Shown one piece after another: positions 19,076 to 27,979 of a DNA stretch of 64,000 bases. The position numbers were made by a program, and so were the translations under genes. The stretch comes from Carnobacterium maltaromaticum DSM 20342 (lineage in GTDB: Bacteria > Bacillota > Bacilli > Lactobacillales > Carnobacteriaceae): the NCBI RefSeq assembly GCF_000744945.1, contig NZ_JQMX01000001.1:806001-870000 (forward strand), in the 5' to 3' direction. The notes beneath the pieces are model-generated. The model was given only the letters and a program-made list of their open reading frames with translations. It was not told where the DNA came from and made no database searches. Every line of letters starts with the position of its first letter. The first letter of the stretch is position 1.

Positions 19076-20278
19076 CTAACTTATTTGACTTAACGCTACG
19101 TTTAAAATTTCTTTTGCTATCTCTAATTTACTGCGAACAGAAATCTCAATTGGTTCGCTTACTTCTGAATAAATAGTGACTGCATTCGTCTCCTTATTAA
19201 AACCAGCATCTGGTTTAGAGACATCATTTGCCACAATCAAATTGGCTTTTTTCTTTTTCAACTTGCCAAGGGCATATTCTTCAACATTATTGGTCTCTGC
19301 CGCAAATCCAATTAAAAATTGATGGGTTTTCTTTTGGCCCAATTCAGCCAAAATATCTGTTGTTTTAGTTAAATTTAAAATCAGTTTATCTTCGTCTTTT
19401 TTTATTTTTTCTTTAATTTCAATCGCTGGTTTATAATCAGATACAGCGGCAGCCATAATAACTATATCGGCTGCATCGAACTCTGCTAAGACAGCTTTTT
19501 CCATATCGGCTGCCGTTTGAACGTTAACGACACGAACACCCTTAGGCGCTTCTATAAGAGTTGTAGCTGAAATCAAATGGACCTCTGCACCTAAATCTCG
19601 TGCGGCAATGGCCAGACTGTATCCCATTTTACCAGAAGAATCATTCGTGATAAAACGTACTGGATCAATGCGTTCCTTTGTACCACCAGCCGTCACGACT
19701 ATTTTTTTTCCACTTAAAGGCAGATTTTTTTGCTGCTTAAGGAGGCTTAATTCAATTTCGTTAAGAATATCTGCAGGTTCAGGCATACGCCCTCTCCCTT
19801 CATATCCCTCTGCTAAGAAACCAGTTGCAGGTTCAATAATGTAACGACCGTCTGCAGTAATTGTTTTTAGATTTCTAACGGTTGCAGGATTTTCCAACAT
19901 ATGCTGATTCATCGCTGGAACTACATAAACAGGCGCTGTTGTTGCTAATAATGCTGTTGAAACAAAATCATCTGCAATCCCATTAGCTAACTTAGCGATA
20001 CTATTAGCAGTAGCTGGAGCGATTACCGCCATATCAGACCAATCTGCCAAATGGATATGGGCAACTTCTTGACTGACTTTTTCATCAAATGTATCTAAAT
20101 AAACATCATTTTTACTTAAAACTTGAAAAGTTAACGGCGTTACAAATTTCGTTGCTGACGCTGTCATCGCCACCTTCACTTCAGCTCCCGATTTTATGAG
20201 CTTTCGCACTAAGTCACAGACTTTATAAATAGCAATGCCTCCAGTTACATACAAGGCAATTTTCTTTCCTTTTAACAT
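19076..20278 (-). CDS. coaBC: Bifunctional CoA biosynthesis protein CoaBC
   Basis: 400 residues. The N-terminal flavoprotein domain (CoaC, about 1-180) decarboxylates phosphopantothenoylcysteine; it has VTGGIAIYKV, the histidine in AHIHLADWSD, and PAMNQHM. The C-terminal domain (CoaB, from about 190) joins cysteine to 4'-phosphopantothenate and has KIVVTAGGTKERIDPVRFITN and IVANDVS. In these bacteria it is usually next to priA, rpoZ and gmk, as here. The start has a GGGAGAC-type site. The 288-base gap upstream separates it from rpoZ and its terminator. Confidence 0.96.
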   Translation of the reverse strand: MLKGKKIALYVTGGIAIYKVCDLVRKLIKSGAEVKVAMTASATKFVTPLTFQVLSKNDVYLDTFDEKVSQEVAHIHLADWSDMAVIAPATANSIAKLANGIADDFVSTALLATTAPVYVVPAMNQHMLENPATVRNLKTITADGRYIIEPATGFLAEGYEGRGRMPEPADILNEIELSLLKQQKNLPLSGKKIVVTAGGTKERIDPVRFITNDSSGKMGYSLAIAARDLGAEVHLISATTLIEAPKGVRVVNVQTAADMEKAVLAEFDAADIVIMAAAVSDYKPAIEIKEKIKKDEDKLILNLTKTTDILAELGQKKTHQFLIGFAAETNNVEEYALGKLKKKKANLIVANDVSKPDAGFNKETNAVTIYSEVSEPIEISVRSKLEIAKEILNVALSQIS

Positions 20279-20521
20279 ACCAAAAGTCTCCCTTCACTAC
20301 ATAGACTGCTTTTGTTTTCGTTGAAAAAAGAAGCTTCTTCATTTATTTGAAATTTTTCACTTTAGTTTCATTTTATTCATCTAATCTATTCTACTAGAAA
20401 AATTGCTTTTTGTCTTGATTTTTAACGAATTCATGATGTGTTTTAATGTCTTTCTATTTTTTAAATCGAAAATAGTTTCATTTTAAGGCCCTTACTAAAA
20501 AAATATGTAAAAAGAAGCAGA

Positions 20522-20557
20522 AAATGCCAAACAAAAAAATCTTTTTGTTTGGCATTC
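20522..20557 (-). terminator. Terminator after rpoZ
   Basis: AATGCCAAACAAAAA pairs with TTTTTGTTTGGCATT across a 3-4 base loop, 10 bases past the rpoZ stop, with a TTTT tail on the minus strand. Confidence 0.8.
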
Positions 20558-20566
20558 TTTATTTTT

Positions 20567-20782
20567 CTATTCTTCTGGTCCAACTGTTGTTGGGTCAATA
20601 ACTAAATCCCCAGCATTAATTTCTTCTAGTGCTTTACCAACGTTTTTATATGAATCATACGATTCTAATAAGTGCATTTCTTTCGCATGCAATTGGTGCG
20701 CACGTTTACTTGCAATAATCACCAACGAATATTTTGAATCAATTTTTTCTAGTAAGTTATCAATAGACGGTTCTAACATCAT
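20567..20782 (-). CDS. rpoZ: RNA polymerase omega subunit
   Basis: 71 residues. Small subunit that helps assemble beta-prime into RNA polymerase. Typical blocks are MLEPSIDNLLEKIDSKYSLVI and ASKRAHQL, followed by the short Gram-positive C-terminus (VGKALEEINAGDLVID). Two ATG codons in tandem (20782 and 20779) are both possible; the ribosome site GAGGAG lies inside the end of gmk. It is cotranscribed with gmk, the normal pairing. Confidence 0.96.
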   Translation of the reverse strand: MMLEPSIDNLLEKIDSKYSLVIIASKRAHQLHAKEMHLLESYDSYKNVGKALEEINAGDLVIDPTTVGPEE

Positions 20783-20787
20783 ATTAT

Positions 20788-21402
20788 TTACAGCTCCTCA
20801 ATCATTTTTTTATAACGGTGAATCACTCGCGATACACGCAAATGTTCACTTTCAATAATTTGTTTGACATTTCTAACAGCATTTTCAACTTGGTCATTGA
20901 CAACAGCATAGTCGTACAAACGCATCATTTCGATCTCTTCGATCGCTTTTTCCATACGTTCTTCAATCACAGCCATTTCATCCGTCCCACGTCCAATGAT
21001 TCGCGACTTAAGTTCAACTAAATCAGGTGGCGTCAAGAAAATAAAAACTCCTTCAGGCATTTTTTCTCGTACCTGCAGGGCTCCTTGAACTTCGATTTCT
21101 AAAAAAACATCTTTTCCACTCGCTAAAGTCTCTTCTACGTAAGCCAAAGGAGTGCCGTAGTAATTTCCTACATACTCAGCATACTCTAATAAGCCACCAT
21201 TTTCAATTAAAGTTTCAAATTCTTCCTTTGTTCTGAAAAAATAATCCACTCCATCAGTTTCCCCAACACGTTTTTTTCTAGTTGTCATTGAGATAGAATA
21301 ATCAAAATTGGTTCCATCATTTTCAAAAATTGCTTGCCTAACTGTTCCTTTTCCAACACCAGAAGGTCCGGAAAGGACAATTAAAAGTCCACGGTCTGTC
21401 AT
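20788..21402 (-). CDS. gmk: Guanylate kinase
   Basis: 204 residues. Phosphorylates GMP to GDP. The P-loop [13 protein letters not shown] is at residues 10-22. GMP-binding residues fall in [22 protein letters not shown] and the IEVQGALQV block. Its stop lies 5 bases before rpoZ. yicC lies about 30 bases upstream on the same strand, so yicC-gmk-rpoZ looks like one operon. Confidence 0.97.
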   Translation of the reverse strand: MTDRGLLIVLSGPSGVGKGTVRQAIFENDGTNFDYSISMTTRKKRVGETDGVDYFFRTKEEFETLIENGGLLEYAEYVGNYYGTPLAYVEETLASGKDVFLEIEVQGALQVREKMPEGVFIFLTPPDLVELKSRIIGRGTDEMAVIEERMEKAIEEIEMMRLYDYAVVNDQVENAVRNVKQIIESEHLRVSRVIHRYKKMIEEL

Positions 21403-21432
21403 TCTTTAAAACCCTTTCTAAACGATACTTTT

Positions 21433-22317
21433 TTATTCAATATTTTGTACTTGCTCTCGAATTTTCTCTAATTGCGTTTTCATCAGAATTACAGTATCAG
21501 ACAGCTTCAATTGATTGGCTTTAGAGCCAATTGTATTCACTTCCCGATTCATTTCTTGAATTAAAAAATCTAATTCTCGTCCGACAGGTTCTGGCTTTTC
21601 GACTAACTGTCGAAAATGAACAATATGACTATCTAAACGTTCCAATTCTTCATGGATATCGGCTTTTTCTAACATTATTGCTAATTCAGTTAATAAGCGA
21701 GGTTCGTCAATGAAATTTCCTACTACTTCTTGTAATCGATCTTCTAAACGCGTTCGATAATGTTCTTCAAACAACTCCGATAAATCTGTAATTTGATGAA
21801 TCGCTAGTTGAAATTGTTCTAAATGATTGAGGACATGTTCCTTTAGGCGCAACCCTTCAGATAGTCGGCTCGCAACCAATTCTTTTAAAGCTTTTTCAGT
21901 TGCCTCTCTAACAAGTGGTTCAATTATTTCTTCACCCACTTCTTTTTCTTCAACTGTTAAAAAATCAGAAGAAGCAATCAACTCCATTAAATCAGATTTA
22001 AAATCTAAGCCAGGAATTTGATCGTATTTACGACTTGCTTCTGTCGCAAATGCTACAGCTTCGTCAACTAATGACCAATTGATCACTAATTTTTTTTGGC
22101 TATCAGCACTTTTCTTCAAATTTAAAAAAATCTCAACCCGTCCGCGCTTCAACTGAGCACTAACTTGCTTTTTTAAGGGCAATTCCATAAAATTTAATTC
22201 TTTAGGTATTCGGCTAACCACTTCTAGAAAACGATGGTTGACCGATTTCATTTCAATATCAACTTGGACCATTTCTTGACTTGTCGAAGCTCGACCGAAA
22301 CCAGTCATGCTTTTCAT
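21433..22317 (-). CDS. YicC/YloC family endoribonuclease
   Basis: 294 residues. The start MKSMTGFGRA and the C-terminal block GRELDFLIQEMNREVNTIGSKAN define the YicC/YloC family, which has been reported to act as an endoribonuclease in mRNA decay. The glutamate-rich middle is predicted helical. It heads the yicC-gmk-rpoZ unit and lies 16 bases downstream of the YdbC-type gene. Confidence 0.9.
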   Translation of the reverse strand: MKSMTGFGRASTSQEMVQVDIEMKSVNHRFLEVVSRIPKELNFMELPLKKQVSAQLKRGRVEIFLNLKKSADSQKKLVINWSLVDEAVAFATEASRKYDQIPGLDFKSDLMELIASSDFLTVEEKEVGEEIIEPLVREATEKALKELVASRLSEGLRLKEHVLNHLEQFQLAIHQITDLSELFEEHYRTRLEDRLQEVVGNFIDEPRLLTELAIMLEKADIHEELERLDSHIVHFRQLVEKPEPVGRELDFLIQEMNREVNTIGSKANQLKLSDTVILMKTQLEKIREQVQNIE

Positions 22318-22332
22318 AAGCTCCCTACTTTC

Positions 22333-22557
22333 TTAAAGGCTGACATTTTCTAAGGCTATTTTCAAAGCTTTAACTTCATCATTAGATAACGTTAACCCTT
22401 TTCCCATTTTTTCGTGAGTCGCATCCCAATCTCGTAAATCAAATTTTGGTTGATTGCCATTCCAGCTGACTAAATTTAATTCCTTCTTCCAGCCTTTTGC
22501 ATTTTCAGAAAGAACTGCAATTTCTTCCATTATTTCAAAAGAAAATTCTTTTGCCAT
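22333..22557 (-). CDS. PC4/YdbC-family ssDNA-binding protein
   Basis: 74 residues from the ATG at 22557 (a GTG at 22566 abuts its ribosome site and is less likely). The sequence EIAVLSENAKGWKKELN..SWN..PKFDLRDWDATHEKMGKGLTL closely fits the bacterial PC4-like family typified by Lactococcus lactis YdbC, whose structure with single-stranded DNA is known. It probably binds ssDNA or RNA in transcription or repair. It lies directly upstream of yicC. Confidence 0.82.
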   Translation of the reverse strand: MAKEFSFEIMEEIAVLSENAKGWKKELNLVSWNGNQPKFDLRDWDATHEKMGKGLTLSNDEVKALKIALENVSL

Positions 22558-22669
22558 CTTCTTCACCGCCTCAAATCTAGCTTTTAAATTAACTTTATTT
22601 CTACTAATTCATAAAAAATATCAAGATTTAGTTTACCATAAAATCAGTCTATATTATAGTTTTTTTTAG

Positions 22670-24040
22670 TTACTTTATCATCTTTTTCAGTTGATAAATG
22701 TAGGTTGCCATCATGAAAGCTACTGGTTTTCGATAAATTAGCCATTGTAGATTTTTAGAAACCATTAGCCTACCTTGCTTAGCTTCCAGTAAGTCAACGA
22801 AATAGAGAACCATTTTTAAATTAGAAATAAAGGGAATCATTTGAGCGTAATTATCTAACCATTCATCCCCAGAATAAATCATAGCAATTTCAAATGTAGC
22901 TGCCAAACTAGCTGTTTCAATTGCTTTTCTAGCTGCTTCATATTTTTCAAGAATAGCCTGATTAAATTCAGAAAACGAATAAATTTTTGTTGGATTAAGT
23001 TGAAATAATTTGCCTGTTAATTCATGAATCGCATAACTTAACTCTTTTTTCCCAACACGACCACGCCAAGCTCCTCGTATTCTTTTTAATAGTAATTCTT
23101 GGTTTTTCTCATTCCGATAAAAAGCAGCGATAAAAAATTCTTGCGGATCATTTAATAAGCGGACAAATTTTTGATAAAATAGTTTTTCATGATTCATAAT
23201 ATCCTCATTTTTAAAACTATACCAGCTCCCAGCTAATTTTCCATAGCTTTTTAACGTTTCTAAATAACCTAACCGAATATTGAATTCTGATCGGGCACCG
23301 TCAAAGAGCAATACTGCTCCCAATGGCCATTTACTGACAATTTGATGGACAGTCGCTTCAGCTGGAAGTTTAATTGCTTTTGTAATCCCTGGCCCTTTTA
23401 CATCAACAACGATTAAATTTGTTGCACCCTTGGAAATAGCTAAGTCAATAGGGATATTATCATGATATCCGCCATCTACATAAGATTTAGCTCCGATTTT
23501 AGTCGGTTGCATGGCCGGAAAAAAGGAAGCACTACCCAATAAGTAAAGACTGACTAAACCTTGAGGAATCTCATCTAAAAACACAGAAACTTGACGCATA
23601 GCTGGAAATTCTGTCAAAACTATCCCAAATTCAATCCCTCGATTTCGCATCCGATCTTCATCTAGCAAACGATCAATGATACTGTTTTTTAAAGGCAAAG
23701 CACTAATTCCTTTTTGTCTTAATGCATTGAATACAAAAGTTCCCACCGTTTTCCGATAGCCTTTAAAGCTAGTCGCGTCTACTGGTGATTCAAATTCCAA
23801 GACATGACTGGTATCAATCGCCTGCCACATTTCCTTTGCCGCTTAATAGTCACCTTGGACAATCAGTCCCCCGTTTAATGCACCAACTGATGTTCCAGTT
23901 ACAATTTGAAAATCAATACCTAATTCTAACAAACCTTGCCAGACACCAATTTGATAGGAACCTCGTGCGCCACCGCCACCTAAAACTAATGCTGTTTTTT
24001 TGTCTGGATTTTGCTTTTGTTGCATGTCAGATTCTATCAA
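22670..24040 (-). pseudogene. Patatin-like phospholipase, interrupted by an in-frame stop
   Basis: Read through one stop codon, this is one protein of about 456 residues. The N-terminal part has the patatin oxyanion loop [14 protein letters not shown] and the nucleophile motif GTSVG; the part after the stop has the catalytic aspartate in VDGGYHDN. An in-frame TAA at 23845-23843, inside a QGDY-stop-AAKEMW stretch, separates them. The two halves are in the same frame with nothing else disturbed, so one substitution (for example GAA to TAA) is enough. The remaining ATG at 23830 has no well-placed ribosome site and the second half lacks the serine. The start is TTG with a GAGGTG site. Confidence 0.8.
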
Positions 24041-24135
24041 TTTTGCACCTCATCACGTTATATTTTCTTAATTTTACCGAATCCATGAACTAATTGCTAG
24101 TCAAAACCTTCACAGTACTCCTCTTAGTCATCAAT

Positions 24136-24178
24136 AAACTCCATTTAGGTCAAGATATTCTTGACTTAAATGGAGTTT
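24136..24178. terminator. Long hairpin terminator between degV and the patatin gene
   Basis: A 19-bp stem with one G-T pair (AAACTCCATTTAGGTCAAG with CTTGACTTAAATGGAGTTT) and a 5-base loop, 8 bases past the degV stop. Confidence 0.8.
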
Positions 24179-24186
24179 ATTATAGT

Positions 24187-25056
24187 TTATACTCTTACTT
24201 CACCAAAAGAAAAAACAGCCATCGATCCAAAACCAGTGTGCGCTGCAATGGTTGGTCCATAAGGATAAACTAAGATTTCTTTGACTTTCACCTTTTCTGA
24301 TAATTCTTTTTTTACTTCCTCAGCTTCTTCTGGAACACCAACATGTCCGACAATAATCGTTTGATTTTCAGGATCACGCAACCCTTCAACTGTTTTATCG
24401 ACTAAATAATGTAACGATTTTTTGCGACCACGAACTTTGGCAACGGGTTCCAATGTGCCTTCTGGTGTCACAACAATAATTGGTTTCACACTAAGCAACG
24501 AGCCCATTGTTGCGGCTACAGATGAAATTCTACCGCCACGCTCAAGATGTTTTAAATCATCCACCGTCACCCATGAATGTAAGTTCATTTTATGATTTTC
24601 TACCCACTGAGCAACTTCTGTCAATGTTTTGCCTTGTTCTTTCATTAAAGCAGCTTGGTACACAAGCAACCCTTCGCCTAAACAAGCAGCTTTTGTATCA
24701 ATAACGGTAATATCTACAGTGCCAAATTTATCTTCTAACATTTGGACTGCTGAAACAGCATTATTGTATGAACCACTTAACCCTGATGAGAAAGCTAAAT
24801 AAAGAATAGGTTCACTTTTTTCTACAAACGGCTTAAAAGCTTCATAATAAGTCCCAATATTAATTTGTGAGGTTGTTGCTTGTTTTCCTTCTTTTAATTG
24901 CTGGAAAAATTGATTGCGGTTAAATGTTTTGCCTAAATCATCACTATATTCTTTTCCATCAATACTAATAATCATACTTATAATGGCAATTTTATGTTTT
25001 TCAACGAATTCCAATGGTAAATCCGAACATGAGTCCGTAAAAATTTGATAACTCAT
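24187..25056 (-). CDS. DegV/FakB family fatty-acid binding protein
   Basis: 289 residues, one DegV fold. Proteins of this family (FakB) hold a fatty acid while FakA phosphorylates it. Visible are the N-terminal IFTDSCSDLPLEF, a TSQINIG segment, the SSGLSGSYNNA loop and the RGGRISSVAA block that line the lipid site, and the GHVGVPEEAEEV region. Which fatty acid is bound cannot be told. It is a single-gene unit preceded by a promoter and a structured leader of about 130 bases (25072-25203) that ends in a terminator-like hairpin just before the ribosome site. Confidence 0.9.
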   Translation of the reverse strand: MSYQIFTDSCSDLPLEFVEKHKIAIISMIISIDGKEYSDDLGKTFNRNQFFQQLKEGKQATTSQINIGTYYEAFKPFVEKSEPILYLAFSSGLSGSYNNAVSAVQMLEDKFGTVDITVIDTKAACLGEGLLVYQAALMKEQGKTLTEVAQWVENHKMNLHSWVTVDDLKHLERGGRISSVAATMGSLLSVKPIIVVTPEGTLEPVAKVRGRKKSLHYLVDKTVEGLRDPENQTIIVGHVGVPEEAEEVKKELSEKVKVKEILVYPYGPTIAAHTGFGSMAVFSFGEVRV

Positions 25057-25071
25057 TCTAACAACTCCTTA

Positions 25072-25203
25072 ATAAAAAGTTTGTTGAGCCCTTTAGGCCT
25101 GGCAGAAAAATAGGAAAATTTGATGTGGTGCTTTTTACCACCTCGAAATTTCATCTTTTTCCGAAAGACTGGCTCAAAAGAACTAGCCTGATAAAAAAAC
25201 TAA
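25072..25203 (-). repeat. Structured leader element, copy A (5' of degV)
   Basis: About 130 bases between the degV promoter and ribosome site, closely similar to 49508-49639. Shared blocks on the minus strand are TTCGGAAAAAGAT, TATTTTTCTG and the outer GAGCC/GGCTC pairing. Inside is a second hairpin around GGTGGTAAAAAGCACC. The last pairing (AGTT with AACT) is followed by TTTTTATT, like an intrinsic terminator, then AGGAGTT, the ribosome site. It could be a cis-acting RNA regulator or a small dispersed repeat. I do not recognise a named RNA family. Confidence 0.6.
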
Positions 25204-25213
25204 CTTCTTCTAT

Positions 25214-25243
25214 ATTATGGCATGTTTTCCCTTAAAAAGACAA
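25214..25243 (-). promoter_or_regulatory. Probable degV promoter
   Basis: Minus strand -35 TTGTCT (25243-25238), 18-base spacer, -10 CATAAT (25219-25214) with a TGC extension. Transcription would start just before leader copy A. Confidence 0.45.
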
Positions 25244-25269
25244 CATTCTAAAAAAATAAATAAAAAAGC

Positions 25270-25298
25270 TTGCAAAACTGAACGTTTGTTCGTATAAT
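25270..25298 (+). promoter_or_regulatory. Promoter of the YolD-like gene
   Basis: -35 TTGCAA (25270-25275) and -10 TATAAT (25293-25298), 17 bases apart; a strong sigma-A promoter. Confidence 0.8.
25280..25291 (+). promoter_or_regulatory. LexA (SOS) box in the promoter
   Basis: GAACGTTTGTTC is an exact GAAC-N4-GTTC Gram-positive SOS box placed between -35 and -10. A second near-match, AAACAAACGTTC (25308-25319), lies downstream of the -10, so two LexA dimers could bind. Confidence 0.7.
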
Positions 25299-25333
25299 GA
25301 GATATACAAACAAACGTTCGGAGGTTTTTACAA

Positions 25334-25663
25334 ATGGAAAATTATTTCGCAGAAAAACAAACTCGTGCTTTTAACTTTTTACAAAAGAAACTTTTAGTCG
25401 GAAATACCAAACCATCTTTAAAAATTTTGCCGCAAATGCCCGAAAATCAAATTCGTTTTTTCCTAAACCAAGCGTATGAGCAAAGAAAAGCGATTATTAT
25501 ACAAATAAATAAAACCAAGCACATCCTAAATGTAAACGAACAAATAGGTTTACTGAGATACTCTCCACTTGATCAAAATCGTGCGATTCTTGAAAGTCGC
25601 AAAGACAATACTGTTCACATGATTGCTTTACAAGATATTCGTTACATTCGTTTAGCAGATTAA
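25334..25663 (+). CDS. YolD-like protein, SOS-regulated
   Basis: 109 residues with a C-terminal beta-rich region (about 48-108: AIIIQINKTKHILNVNEQIG... HMIALQDIRYIRLAD) like the YolD domain. The N-terminal half is basic and helical. YolD genes usually stand next to Y-family polymerase genes (UvrX/YqjW type) under SOS control, but no polymerase is next to this one. Promoter and LexA box are clear, with a GGAGG ribosome site 9 bases before the ATG. It is an isolated plus-strand gene, convergent with opuC. The family call rests on pattern and context. Confidence 0.6.
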   Translation: MENYFAEKQTRAFNFLQKKLLVGNTKPSLKILPQMPENQIRFFLNQAYEQRKAIIIQINKTKHILNVNEQIGLLRYSPLDQNRAILESRKDNTVHMIALQDIRYIRLAD

Positions 25664-25673
25664 TCTAGAGGCT

Positions 25674-25718
25674 AAAAAAAGAATTTTCACTCCCTATTAG
25701 AGTAAAAATTCTTTTTTT
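25674..25718. terminator. Bidirectional terminator between yolD-like gene and opuCD
   Basis: GAATTTTCACTC (25681-25692) pairs with GAGTAAAAATTC (25700-25711) with one mismatch; an A run and a T run flank it. Confidence 0.8.
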
Positions 25719-25721
25719 ATT

Positions 25722-26381
25722 TTATTTACTTGATCGAACTGGATCTAACTTACGTTCCAAGAACCCTAAGAAAAGATCACTTATAATCGCCATTGCTGCA
25801 GTTGGTAATGCTCCTGCTAAAATAATCGCCGTTCCATCTGTTGCATTTGTTCCACGAATAATGATATCTCCTAGTCCACCTGCCCCAATAAACGACCCAA
25901 TCGCTGTAATCCCAATTGCAACAACTAAAGCATTGCGAATACCAGCCATAATAACAGACATTGACAATGGTAATTCAACCATATATAAAATTTGAAATTT
26001 TGTCATGCCCATTCCTTTTCCAGAATCTAGAATATTATGATCAACACTTCTGATTCCTGTGTAGGTATTTTTAATGATCGGCAATAGAGAATAAAGGAAT
26101 ACTGTCACGATAACCGTATTCACACCTAGCCCCAAACCTAACATTAAAATGGATAACATAGCTAATGATGGGACTGTTTGAATGACATTTGCCATCCCTA
26201 TGACCCAACCTGACATTTTATAGTGTCTAGCGATCCAAATACCTAATGGAATTCCGATAATAGCTGCAAAAAGCACTCCATAAATAGAAATTAGAAAGTG
26301 ACGCATAAACTGGCTAAAGACATACGCACCATTTTGTTGAAAATAATAAATGAGCTGTTGAAGCATGTTCATCTTTTCCAT
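25722..26381 (-). CDS. Osmolyte ABC transporter permease (OpuCD type)
   Basis: 219 residues, an all-helical inner-membrane permease with about 5-6 membrane segments. It has the ABC-contact loop near DSGKGMGMTKFQILYMVELPLSMSVIMAGIRNA. It pairs with the other permease (27329-27964) to form the channel of an OpuC/BilE-like importer for carnitine, choline or glycine betaine. It is the last gene of the four-gene operon, starting 2 bases after the binding-protein stop. Confidence 0.88.
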   Translation of the reverse strand: MEKMNMLQQLIYYFQQNGAYVFSQFMRHFLISIYGVLFAAIIGIPLGIWIARHYKMSGWVIGMANVIQTVPSLAMLSILMLGLGLGVNTVIVTVFLYSLLPIIKNTYTGIRSVDHNILDSGKGMGMTKFQILYMVELPLSMSVIMAGIRNALVVAIGITAIGSFIGAGGLGDIIIRGTNATDGTAIILAGALPTAAMAIISDLFLGFLERKLDPVRSSK

Positions 26382-26383
26382 GA

Positions 26384-27316
26384 TTATTTGCCCCCTTCTT
26401 CAAAATAATTGTGTTCTTCTAGAAATTCTTTTGCGACTACTTCTGGTTCAATTAGGTCATTGTCCGCTTTATAATTTAATTTTTGCATCGTTTCTGTTGA
26501 AATCGTTCCTTCTAATTTCTTTAAAACCTTATCGATTTCTGGATAAGCTTCAAGAATTTCTTTTGACGCAACTGGACTCGCATCATAAGGTGGGAAAAAT
26601 CTCAAATCATCTTCTAAAACAACTAAATCATAACTAGCAATCCGACCATCTGTTGAATATCCTAGAACCGCATCCATTTTACCTGCTGCTAAAGCATCAT
26701 AAACTAAACCGATTTGCATAGGATACACACGTTTAAAGTCAAAGCCATAATCCTTTTTAAATGCTTTATAACCATCGCCCTCTTTTTCTAACCATGATGT
26801 ATCAACACCCGCTTCAAGTTGATCAGCAACAGCTTTTAAATCGCTAATTTTTTTCAAATTATATTTTTCTGCTGTTTCTTTTGTCACCATAAAAGCATAC
26901 GTATTAGCAAATCCATAAGAAGGGTAATAGTTTTGATTGTAGCGTTTTTTAAACTCCTGTTGAACAATTTCCAATGCTTTCTTAGGATCTTTTTCTGCTG
27001 GTAATTGTAAGATAGACGTTAAATCCGTTCCTGTATAACGTGCAGCTGAAATATTTGCATCTCCATTAATCATCGCTTGATGATTAATCGTTGTTGAACC
27101 TAAATTGTTAATAACTTCAACTTTTTGATCCGTATAATGTTCAATCATTTCTTTTACAATTCCTGCTAAAATCTGTGTTTCAGTTGTTACTCCACCCGTT
27201 ACTTTAATCGCTTCTTTATTCAATCCGCCACCTAAACCAGGTAAAGCACAACTACTTAGAACAAGGGCCACCAATCCAAGCGCCACAATGTTCTTTATTT
27301 TTTTCATTGTGTTCAT
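26384..27316 (-). CDS. Osmolyte ABC transporter substrate-binding lipoprotein (OpuCC type)
   Basis: 310 residues. The N-terminal signal with lipobox LSSC (cysteine about residue 23) anchors it to the outer face of the membrane. The rest is the OpuAC/QAT binding domain, with KVTGGVTTETQILAGIVKEMIE, INGDANISAARYTGTDL and DAVLGYSTDGRI. The ligand, probably a quaternary amine, is not certain; related proteins now known to bind thiols (EgtU) have a fused permease, which this one lacks. Confidence 0.88.
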   Translation of the reverse strand: MNTMKKIKNIVALGLVALVLSSCALPGLGGGLNKEAIKVTGGVTTETQILAGIVKEMIEHYTDQKVEVINNLGSTTINHQAMINGDANISAARYTGTDLTSILQLPAEKDPKKALEIVQQEFKKRYNQNYYPSYGFANTYAFMVTKETAEKYNLKKISDLKAVADQLEAGVDTSWLEKEGDGYKAFKKDYGFDFKRVYPMQIGLVYDALAAGKMDAVLGYSTDGRIASYDLVVLEDDLRFFPPYDASPVASKEILEAYPEIDKVLKKLEGTISTETMQKLNYKADNDLIEPEVVAKEFLEEHNYFEEGGK

Positions 27317-27328
27317 TTTGGAAGCCTC

Positions 27329-27964
27329 CTATTCATTTGTTCTTAATGCTAGCGGTGTAAACCATTTTTCAACTTTTCCAAGTAAGAAATCAGCTAATAA
27401 GGCTAAAATAGTCACTGGAATCGTTCCGCCGATAATCAATTCTGGTTTGTACAAATTCAATCCGTTAAAGATGAAATCACCTAAACCACCTGCGCCAATG
27501 TATGATGCTAAAGTTGCCCAAGCAATCACGTAAACCGCTCCTAAACGAATACCCGCCATAATAACTGGAGCCGCTAGCGGCAATTCAACCATCATAATCG
27601 ATTGAATGTTGGTCATACCCATACCTTTTGCTGCATCTTTTAAATTAGGATCGACACCTTTTACCCCTAAATACGTATTTCTTAAAATTGGTAAAAGAGA
27701 ATAGATAAAGAGTGCAACAATAGCTGGTGTCTTACCGATCCCTAAGAAAGGAATCATCAAGGCTAGTAAAGCCAATGATGGAACGGTCTGTAACACACTT
27801 GCTATACCAATCACTACTGACGCTATTTTATTTGTTCGTGTTAATAATACTCCTAGTGGGACTGCCACTAGAATTCCTAGGCCTAAAGCTACTGCCGAAA
27901 TGTAGATATGTTCTCCCGTTTTAAGCAATAGATCAGAGCCATAGGTAGTAAAAAAATTCATCAT
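27329..27964 (-). CDS. Osmolyte ABC transporter permease (OpuCB type)
   Basis: 211 residues, about 5 membrane segments, similar throughout to the OpuCD-type permease (both have a [17 protein letters not shown] segment, a KGMGMT loop and an [15 protein letters not shown] block). Forms the membrane pore with it. Second gene of the operon, 15 bases after the ATPase gene. Confidence 0.88.
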   Translation of the reverse strand: MMNFFTTYGSDLLLKTGEHIYISAVALGLGILVAVPLGVLLTRTNKIASVVIGIASVLQTVPSLALLALMIPFLGIGKTPAIVALFIYSLLPILRNTYLGVKGVDPNLKDAAKGMGMTNIQSIMMVELPLAAPVIMAGIRLGAVYVIAWATLASYIGAGGLGDFIFNGLNLYKPELIIGGTIPVTILALLADFLLGKVEKWFTPLALRTNE

Positions 27965-27979
27965 TTTTAGTTCCCCTCT

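Noticed and set aside
22670..23830. Second half of the patatin gene as an independent functional gene
   Set aside because: It lacks the oxyanion loop and the catalytic serine and has no well-placed ribosome site; it is the remainder of the interrupted gene.
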